From M55B165 sp964423265 (lineage in GTDB: Bacteria > Actinomycetota > Humimicrobiia > Humimicrobiales > Humimicrobiaceae), in NCBI GenBank assembly GCA_964423265.1, contig CAYREF010000002.1:30323-94322 (forward strand): a stretch of DNA of 64,000 nt. Direction: 5' to 3'. The stretch's first letter is position 1; the number at the start of each line of letters is the position of its first letter. The notes beneath the pieces are model-generated. The model did not search any database. It saw nothing but the letters and a program-made list of their open reading frames with translations, and had not been told where the DNA came from. Below are positions 58,669 through 64,000 of the stretch, piece by piece. The position numbers and the translations under genes are program-made.

Positions 58669-59568
58669 ATGGTATATGATTTAGCGGTAATTGGGGCAGG
58701 TCCAGCAGGGATCACTGCTTCCATATATGCTGCAAGGAAAAAATTAAAGCTTTTAGTTATCTCCCGGGAGCTTGGGGGTCAGGTAATATATAACCTGTCA
58801 GTTGAAAACTACACCGGTTTCCAGGAAATTTCAGGGGCGGAGCTTGTGCAAAAGTTTAAAAGTCACCTTGAAGAGTTCAAGTTTGAATATGTAGAAGAGG
58901 AAGTAAAGTCTTTGCAAAAGGAAAAACATTTTATAACTTATGCCGGAAATAAGTCTTTTAAGAGCAGGGCAATTATAATTTCTACCGGTACAAAGCCCAA
59001 AGCGCTTAACATCAAAGGAGAGAAAGAATATAAAAACAAGGGGATAAGCTATTGCGCTACCTGTGATGCCCCCTTATTTTCTGGCAAAACCGTAGCTGTT
59101 ATAGGAAGCGGAAACCATGCCCTTTATTCATCTGTTCAGCTGTTGGAGATAGCAGAAAAATTATATGTACTGAGCCCCCAGGGAAAACTTAAGGGAAAGC
59201 AGGTTTTGGTTGACAAAGTAAGAGGAAATAAGAAGGCTGAAATAATAGAAGGTGCAGAAGTATTAGAAATAACAGGTGAGGATTTAGTCAGTGGATTGAA
59301 ATTTAGGAGCGGGGACAAAATTAACAAAATAGATGTTCGGGGCATTTTTATAAACATTGGCTATGAGCCCCAGACAGGCTTTCTAGGCGGCCTGGTAGAT
59401 TTAAACAATAATAAAGAAATAATTATAGACAGATTTAACAATACCAGCTTAAAGGGAGCTTTTGCTGCTGGCGACTGCACTAATTATCCCTACAAGCAAA
59501 TTATTGTTGCAGCCGGGCAGGGGGCATCTGCTACCTTGAGCGCTTACCAATATTTATCTAACCAATAA
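58669..59568 (+). CDS. trxB: Thioredoxin reductase-like FAD oxidoreductase
   Basis: A 299-residue flavoprotein of the thioredoxin reductase type. It has FAD motif VIGAGPAGITASIYAARK, the redox-active CATC (YCATCDAPLFSG, about residue 131), the NAD(P) motif VIGSGNHALYSS and the final GDCTNYPYKQIIVAAGQGA. In place of the usual GGGNSA the second motif has GSGNHA, so coenzyme preference may differ. It reduces thioredoxin with NAD(P)H or, alternatively, ferredoxin-type donors. The gene starts 5 bases after a run of A and is followed by a PfkB kinase four bases later. Confidence 0.88.
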   Translation: MVYDLAVIGAGPAGITASIYAARKKLKLLVISRELGGQVIYNLSVENYTGFQEISGAELVQKFKSHLEEFKFEYVEEEVKSLQKEKHFITYAGNKSFKSRAIIISTGTKPKALNIKGEKEYKNKGISYCATCDAPLFSGKTVAVIGSGNHALYSSVQLLEIAEKLYVLSPQGKLKGKQVLVDKVRGNKKAEIIEGAEVLEITGEDLVSGLKFRSGDKINKIDVRGIFINIGYEPQTGFLGGLVDLNNNKEIIIDRFNNTSLKGAFAAGDCTNYPYKQIIVAAGQGASATLSAYQYLSNQ

Positions 59569-59572
59569 GAAT

Positions 59573-60568
59573 ATGTATGATGTAATAACAGTTGGCTCAA
59601 ACACAATAGACGCTTTTGCCTATACAGACAGGTCTGAATCCATCTGTATTAAAACCATTGATGGAGAAGAATGCTACATCTCTTATCCCACAGGTTCCAA
59701 GCTCTTAATAGATGAATTGCATTTTTCAACCGGTGGAGGCGGTACCAATACTGCGGCTACCCTTTCCAAGATGGGGCTTTCAGTAGGGTATGTAGGAAAA
59801 ATTGGCTCAGATGATAACGGCAGGCGGGTGCTTCAAACATTAAAGGATTGGAAAATAGATTTTGTTGGCTCCATAAGTTCGGACACCCAGAAAAGGACCG
59901 GCTATTCCGTAATACTGGACAGTATTGAAAGGAGGAGAACCATACTTGCTTACAAGGGAGTAAACAATGACCTGGAGTTTAGGGAGATTGATCCTCAGAA
60001 ATTAGAGACAAAATGGTTTTACCTGTGCAGCATGGTAGGGAAATCCTTTAAAGCACTTGAAGATATTGCCTTATTTGCAAAGAAAAAAAAGATTAATGTG
60101 TTATTTAACCCCAGCAATTACCTGGCTGAAAAAGGGGAAAAACATCTGTCCAAAATATTGAGGTCTGTCAAAGCCCTGGTCTTAAACAAGGAGGAGGCTA
60201 CTCACCTGGTGGGCCAAGGAGAGCCAAAAGAAAAGTTACTGAAGCTAAGGAAAACAGGTCCGGAAATAGTGATTGTTACGGACGGTAAAAATCCTATCCA
60301 CTGCATTGATGACAAGAATTTCTATTATATTGTTTATCCTATGGATATAAAAGTGGTTGAAGCTACCGGGGCGGGGGATAGTTTTGGGTCAGGGTTCCTG
60401 GCTGCTTATATATTAACTGGCGATGTGGAGACTTCCTTACAGGTTGGATTGGCAAATTCACAATCAGTGCTTAAGTATAAAGGGGCTAAATCCAAGATAC
60501 TTACATTTGATGAAGCAAAAGAATACATTTCAAAAAATGAGATAATCTTAAAAAAATCTAAAATATAA
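59573..60568 (+). CDS. PfkB-family carbohydrate kinase
   Basis: A 331-residue ribokinase-like sugar kinase. Motifs include LHFSTGGGGTNTAATLSKMGLSVGYVGKIGSDDNG (about 45-80), VLFNPSNYLAEKG and the catalytic VEATGAGDSFGSGFLAAY (about 264-281). Substrate is a sugar or nucleoside; the family is too broad to tell which. It lies four bases after the trxB-like gene and 11 before a 2TM gene in the same direction. Confidence 0.88.
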   Translation: MYDVITVGSNTIDAFAYTDRSESICIKTIDGEECYISYPTGSKLLIDELHFSTGGGGTNTAATLSKMGLSVGYVGKIGSDDNGRRVLQTLKDWKIDFVGSISSDTQKRTGYSVILDSIERRRTILAYKGVNNDLEFREIDPQKLETKWFYLCSMVGKSFKALEDIALFAKKKKINVLFNPSNYLAEKGEKHLSKILRSVKALVLNKEEATHLVGQGEPKEKLLKLRKTGPEIVIVTDGKNPIHCIDDKNFYYIVYPMDIKVVEATGAGDSFGSGFLAAYILTGDVETSLQVGLANSQSVLKYKGAKSKILTFDEAKEYISKNEIILKKSKI

Positions 60569-60579
60569 AAGGAGATTCA

Positions 60580-60855
60580 TTGGAAGACCAAAAATACAAG
60601 GAAGCTAAAAAAAGGGTAGAAGACATAAAGGGATTTTATGGGCATCTTTTTGTTTATATTGGTGTAAATATTACCTTGATAGCAATTAATTTGGTTACCA
60701 GCCCGGGTGGCTTATGGTTCTACTGGGTAACCATATTTTGGGGAATAGGACTGTTCTGGCATGCAATGGGGGTTTTTGTGTTTAATAAATTTCCCGGAAG
60801 GAAATGGGAAGACAAAAAGATAAAGGAAATTATGGAAGAAATGGATGAAGAATAG
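60580..60855 (+). CDS. 2TM domain protein, copy 2
   Basis: A 91-residue paralog of the protein at 52862, with the same layout YKEAKKRVEDIKGFYGHLFVYIGVN, INLVTSPGGLWFYWVT and FWGIGLFWHAMGVFVF. The likely start is TTG 60580 after AAAGGAG. Copies lie 7.4 kb apart in different gene contexts; both follow other genes closely. Confidence 0.85.
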   Translation: MEDQKYKEAKKRVEDIKGFYGHLFVYIGVNITLIAINLVTSPGGLWFYWVTIFWGIGLFWHAMGVFVFNKFPGRKWEDKKIKEIMEEMDEE

Positions 60856-60856
60856 T

Positions 60857-61834
60857 CTAGCCAATAAATTTCTTATACCACTGCAGGGTATCTTTTAAAG
60901 ATTCTTTAAAAGGCCTGGCTTTAAACCCAAGTTCTTTTTGGGCCCTTTCGCAGCAAATATAAGAGTTGCTCCTAATGGTTGCAAGAGAATATCTGGTAAA
61001 CTGGGGTTTTGCTCTACTTAAATAATAGTATAACGTAGTGAAGTGGGAAGCAATACTGGCTAAAGAATTGGGTAGCTTGTATCTAGGTCCCGGGATACCG
61101 GTAATTTCATTTAACATTTTTAAAAGGTTGTCCATGTCTACCCTGTTGCCGGAGAGTATATAGGTGGTGCCTTTTCTTGCTTTTTCTGCTGCCAGTATGT
61201 GGGCAGCAGCCACATCCCTTACGTCTATATAATCATAAGCCCCGTCTATTATAAATTTTAGATTTGCCTTAAGGTAGTCAATAAAAAACTGTCCCAGCAG
61301 GGAAACCTTGTAGTCATAGGGCCCTATAAAAGCAGTGGGGCACAATATTACTGCATCAAGGCTATCTTCTGCTGCCTTTTTTATTTCCAGGCTGGCTTTA
61401 GCCTTGGTCCTGTCATAGGCACCCCTGGGATTGCAGGGATCAAAATCTATTTTTTCATCTATTAATGTGCCCACGGGAGTATCCCTTAAAGCATGTATGG
61501 AACTAGTAAAGATAAGCCTTCTTACATTATTTACCTTGCAAGCTTTTATCACATTCCTGGTTCCTTCTAAATTTACCTGCTCAAGCCTTTTTTCATCCCC
61601 GGGCATTATTGATATTTCTGCTGCCATGTGGTAAACATGTTCTATATTTTTAGCGGCAATTATCAGGGAATCCAGGTTAAGGATATCTCCATAGCTTTTC
61701 TCAATGGCCAGGCTATCCAAGCATGAATTATCAGAGCTTTTTCTAAGCAGAACCCTTACTTTCTGGCCCCTATTTAAGAGTTGCCTGACCAGTGCATTTC
61801 CTGAATGGCCGGTAGCGCCTATTACTAAGTCCAT
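60857..61834 (-). CDS. NAD-dependent epimerase/dehydratase-family protein
   Basis: A 325-residue extended SDR protein. The Rossmann motif GATGHSGNALVRQL is at the N-terminus, HVYHMAAEISI near residue 67, and the active site TSSIHALRD and YDRTKAKASLE (YxxxK) near 140-150. The family covers dihydroflavonol reductase-like and sugar-nucleotide epimerases; the precise substrate is unknown. It ends a base from the 2TM gene, convergent. It begins one base after the DUF6125-like gene, so those two probably form an operon. Confidence 0.85.
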   Translation of the reverse strand: MDLVIGATGHSGNALVRQLLNRGQKVRVLLRKSSDNSCLDSLAIEKSYGDILNLDSLIIAAKNIEHVYHMAAEISIMPGDEKRLEQVNLEGTRNVIKACKVNNVRRLIFTSSIHALRDTPVGTLIDEKIDFDPCNPRGAYDRTKAKASLEIKKAAEDSLDAVILCPTAFIGPYDYKVSLLGQFFIDYLKANLKFIIDGAYDYIDVRDVAAAHILAAEKARKGTTYILSGNRVDMDNLLKMLNEITGIPGPRYKLPNSLASIASHFTTLYYYLSRAKPQFTRYSLATIRSNSYICCERAQKELGFKARPFKESLKDTLQWYKKFIG

Positions 61835-62311
61835 TTAACTGGTAAAGGTAAGTTTACATTTGCTGCTTCCATGGCAGATCCTTTCAGATATTTTTAATTT
61901 TATGCCAGCTCCGAATTCTTTTGCCAGCACTGAATATTCTGTATTGCAAATTAGGGAACCTATTTTCCCTGAAAGACTTTCCCTGCCGGATTTTTGCATT
62001 AAATTATGCCATGGACACCGGAAAATCATAACCTCGAGACTTTCCCCGGCTTTTGAGATATTGTAATTAAAGTTGTCCAGTTCAAGTTTTGCTTCCAGAC
62101 ATTCATACAATGATTGAATGCCTTCTTTTAGGTCTAGCCTGTCTTTTAAGAACCGGGCCTGGATTTTTGGCAGTATTTTCCATACTTCATTGTCAATCTC
62201 AAGGGCTTTGTCAAAGCCATACTTTTCCTCAACCTTAAGGAACCACAAGCCGTCTGCCTTTACATAGCTGTTATAGTAGTAATCTATTATGTCATTTTTG
62301 CATAACTTCAT
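61835..62311 (-). CDS. DUF6125/ATC-hydrolase-like protein
   Basis: A 158-residue soluble protein. The N-terminal part (DGLWFLKVEEKYGFDKALEIDNEVW) and the C-terminal cysteine-containing part (IFRCPWHNLMQKSGRES, ICNTEYSVLAKEFG, ICHGSSKCKLTFTS) resemble DUF6125 and L-2-amino-thiazoline-4-carboxylate hydrolase-like proteins. Five cysteines and a histidine could bind a metal or a cofactor. It is upstream of the SDR gene by one base. Confidence 0.65.
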   Translation of the reverse strand: MKLCKNDIIDYYYNSYVKADGLWFLKVEEKYGFDKALEIDNEVWKILPKIQARFLKDRLDLKEGIQSLYECLEAKLELDNFNYNISKAGESLEVMIFRCPWHNLMQKSGRESLSGKIGSLICNTEYSVLAKEFGAGIKLKISERICHGSSKCKLTFTS

Positions 62312-62656
62312 ATATTTAGACGATTTTATTAGTTTTTAGGTAAATATACAAATTTTCTTAGTTATTTATCAGCGGAGACCTAAAAAATATTTTGCTTAAA
62401 TTTTTTTTTATTTATAATAGTTAGTATTATCTCTGAATTTGGAGGTTTTATGGGCTTGCTGGACATTTCCTATATTATCTCATTTCTTATTAACATGGGA
62501 TTGCCCATTACGCTGGCCGTACTTGTCTGGAAAAAATTTAAGGTATCATGGGCTATATTTTTTCTGGGGATGGCTTTGTTTTTAGTGTCCCTGGTAAGGA
62601 TTCCCTTAAACGGGTATGTAACTAGCCTAATCAGGCAGAATTTTAATTCCTACATG

Positions 62657-62660
62657 ACCT
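62657..62660. repeat. Target site duplication, left copy (ACCT)
   Basis: ACCT at 62657-62660 is repeated at 63940-63943. Removing one copy and the element restores the interrupted reading frame. Confidence 0.8.
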
Positions 62661-62679
62661 GTACCCCAAAATTTAGACA
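62660..62679. repeat. IS left terminal inverted repeat
   Basis: TGTACCCCAAAATTTAGACA matches the reverse complement of the right end at 17 of 20 positions. Confidence 0.88.
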
Positions 62680-62684
62680 CTTCG

Positions 62685-63509
62685 CTATCTTAACTTAGAA
62701 TAGATTTTACCGGAATTTTTATTATCATCAAATAATTTATTCTCAAATTCTTCTGGAGGCATATACCCTAAAGAAGAATGTAGCCTTTTTCTGTTATAAA
62801 CTTCTTCTATAAAATATGGAATTCTATCTGCGGCGTCTTCAAATTTTTCATATTCCCACATATAAACTTCTTCTATTTTAAGACTTCCCATAAAGGATTC
62901 TGCTATAGCATTTTCTGTTGGATTACCTTTTGAAGACATGCTAATTTTAATGTTATGAGCTTTAAGTAGGTCAATATATTCATTGCAGCAGTACTGAATA
63001 CCTTTATCAGAGTGGTGGATTAGACTATCTGTATTTCTCCCTCTTATGGCCATCTTTAAGGCATTTAGGGCAATTTCTGCAGCCAGTGTTCTTGCAAGAC
63101 AGTACCCAACAGCCTTCCTGGAAAATGCATCAATTATTGCTGCCAAGTATGCAAAACCATATCTTAGGCCAATATAGGTTATATCAGAGCACCACAGCTG
63201 GTCTATCCTTTCAATTTTTAAGTCCTTTATCAGGTTGGGGTAGGATTTTAGGTTATGGGAGCTGTCTGTAGTTTTAGTATATTTTTTCTTTCTTTTTACC
63301 TGAATTCCCATCCGTTTCATAAGTTTTAGTACCTTTTTTTTATTTACTACTACCTCTTTTCTTCTTAGAGCAGCAGTAACCCTTCTATGGCCATAGTATG
63401 GGTGCTTTAGGGCAATTTCTTCTATCATTTTGCACAAGGTTTTATCCTGATTAATTTTTCCTTCTTTTAATTTTGGTTTGTAGTAATATGCTTGCCTTGA
63501 TATACCCAT
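62685..63509 (-). CDS. IS3-family transposase OrfB (DDE integrase)
   Basis: A 274-residue integrase-core protein. The HTH_21 start (ALKHPYYGHRRVTAALRRKEVVVNKKKVLKLMKRMGI) is followed by the rve DDE domain: RIDQLWCSDITYIGLRYGFAYLAAIIDAFSRK (first Asp), HHSDKGIQYCCNEYIDLL (second Asp) and SMSSKGNPTENAIAESFMGSLKIEEVY (Glu). Its frame stays open upstream through REFISNYGAKFGSIGEACKLMGISRQAYYY, so it is probably made as an OrfAB fusion by a -1 shift at the AAAAAAG run (63568-63574). Confidence 0.93.
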   Translation of the reverse strand: MGISRQAYYYKPKLKEGKINQDKTLCKMIEEIALKHPYYGHRRVTAALRRKEVVVNKKKVLKLMKRMGIQVKRKKKYTKTTDSSHNLKSYPNLIKDLKIERIDQLWCSDITYIGLRYGFAYLAAIIDAFSRKAVGYCLARTLAAEIALNALKMAIRGRNTDSLIHHSDKGIQYCCNEYIDLLKAHNIKISMSSKGNPTENAIAESFMGSLKIEEVYMWEYEKFEDAADRIPYFIEEVYNRKRLHSSLGYMPPEEFENKLFDDNKNSGKIYSKLR

Positions 63510-63862
63510 TAGTTTGCACGCCTCCCCAATTGATCCGAATTTGGCCCCGTAATTTGAGATAAATTCTCTTTTTTCCTGCGTGCTAGAAATTCTTTCTCTT
63601 TTTTTAAAAGGTAGTTCTCCATGGTAAGCTTTCCCACCATCTGCTCCAGCTTTGCTTTTTCTTTTTTTAGTTTTCTAAATTCTGTATCATTTGCAGTATT
63701 TCCATGGAATTTTCCCCTCTTATATTCTCTTGTCCACCTGCTTATCAGGTTTGGGTTTATTCCTTCCTCATTTGCAACTTCAATTCTTTTTGCTCCTGCC
63801 ATTACTTTTTCCACCAGTTCTATCTTTAGATCCTTTGAATATTTCCTTTTCTTTGTCCCCAT
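63509..63862 (-). CDS. IS3-family transposase OrfA (helix-turn-helix)
   Basis: A 117-residue protein with a Lys-rich start, an HTH_Tnp_1 domain (YSKDLKIELVEKVMAGAKRIEVANEEGINPNLISRWTREYKRG) and a leucine-zipper-like end (LKKEKAKLEQMVGKLTMENYLLKKEKEFL). It binds the IS ends. It overlaps orfB in the neighbouring frame, and the AAAAAAG slippery run near its C-terminus suggests programmed -1 frameshifting into orfB. Confidence 0.92.
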   Translation of the reverse strand: MGTKKRKYSKDLKIELVEKVMAGAKRIEVANEEGINPNLISRWTREYKRGKFHGNTANDTEFRKLKKEKAKLEQMVGKLTMENYLLKKEKEFLARRKKENLSQITGPNSDQLGRRAN

Positions 63863-63920
63863 TTTTCTCTTTCCTTTTCTTTTTCTCCTAGTTTCTCTAT
63901 TCTAGCCTATCTTAGCAATC

Positions 63921-63940
63921 TGTCTAGTTTATGGGGTACA
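63921..63940. repeat. IS right terminal inverted repeat
   Basis: TGTCTAGTTTATGGGGTACA, complementary to the left end with three mismatches. Confidence 0.88.
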
Positions 63941-63943
63941 CCT
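63940..63943. repeat. Target site duplication, right copy (ACCT)
   Basis: Second copy of ACCT, directly after the element; reading through from the left copy continues the YhfC-like frame. Confidence 0.8.
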
Positions 63944-64000
63944 CAGTTCGGATACTCTCCATAAAGATCGAATTGCTGTATGGCTCCGAATACTATCCTA

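Larger units (their letters stand above)
62661..63939 (-). mobile_element. IS3-family insertion sequence
   Basis: A complete element of about 1.28 kb, with transposase genes on the minus strand (orfA 63509-63862, orfB 62685-63509). The ends form imperfect inverted repeats (left TGTACCCCAAAATTTAGACA at 62660-62679, right TGTCTAGTTTATGGGGTACA at 63921-63940, 17 of 20 matching). A 4-base target duplication ACCT occurs at 62657-62660 and 63940-63943 and overlaps the first base of each repeat, so the exact border is uncertain by a base. It interrupts the YhfC-like gene. Confidence 0.9.
62450..64000 (+). pseudogene. YhfC-like membrane protein, interrupted by an IS3 element
   Basis: A plus-strand gene begins at ATG 62450 with GGAGG upstream. 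Its first 70 codons encode two membrane segments (INMGLPITLAVLVWKKFKVSWAIFFLGMALFLVSLVRIPL) that resemble YhfC-family intramembrane proteins. At 62660 an IS element is inserted. After the element, from 63944, the frame continues in phase (ATG ACC TCA GTT CGG once the duplicated ACCT is counted once) to the window edge. The gene is therefore broken in the middle and continues beyond the window. Confidence 0.75.

Overview
The window is 64 kb of AT-rich bacterial chromosome carrying the replication origin. Genes are dense, Shine-Dalgarno sites are of the AGGAGG type, and arginine is often encoded by AGG or AGA. Gene content fits a low-GC Gram-positive-like or deep-branching anaerobe. An orphan response regulator whose DNA-binding half closely resembles actinobacterial GlnR suggests an uncultivated, low-GC lineage near Actinobacteriota, but I cannot fix the taxon from this window.

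Region 1 (1-9.9 kb): the end of a cysteine desulfurase, a SufT/MIP18-like protein, NAD synthase (apparently starting at ATT), then a nitrogen block: GlnR-like regulator, AmtB, PII and glutamine synthetase. A near-identical 16-base element with 11-base spacing lies upstream of both amtB and glnA. A VIT-family transporter, a HAD phosphatase, an SPFH protein, a lone Lrp-type ligand domain and a class II aldolase follow.

Region 2 (10-28.7 kb): the origin. The minus-strand run mnmE, mnmG paralog, mnmG, rsmG, parA, parB, lipA and the minus-strand run rpmH, rnpA, yidD, yidC, khpB read leftward. A GHKL-ATPase/winged-helix gene, dnaA, dnaN and a pantothenate operon read rightward. Two perfect parS sites bracket the extra mnmG. 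DnaA-box-like repeats lie on both sides of the GHKL-dnaA pair.

Region 3 (28.7-43.4 kb): a lipoprotein, CorA, a Cys-type formate dehydrogenase-like protein, a degenerate stretch (34.5-35.8 kb) with a UroD-family remnant, then a sugar cluster (cupin isomerase-like, TIM-barrel, AraB, AraD, RhaA, FucI-like) for L-arabinose/L-rhamnose-type sugars with no transporter.

Region 4 (44-64 kb): accessory and household genes. They include a solute-binding lipoprotein without permeases, HtrA with an ECF sigma factor, a purine permease, a CDF transporter fused to a NifX-like domain, an RlaP-type nucleotidyltransferase beside a polynucleotide-kinase-like 3'-phosphatase, two frameshifted genes (a gluzincin lipoprotein and the MNT partner of an intact HEPN gene), a duplicated 2TM protein, and an IS3-family element inserted in a YhfC-like gene with an ACCT target duplication. 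No rRNA, tRNA or CRISPR array was recognised.
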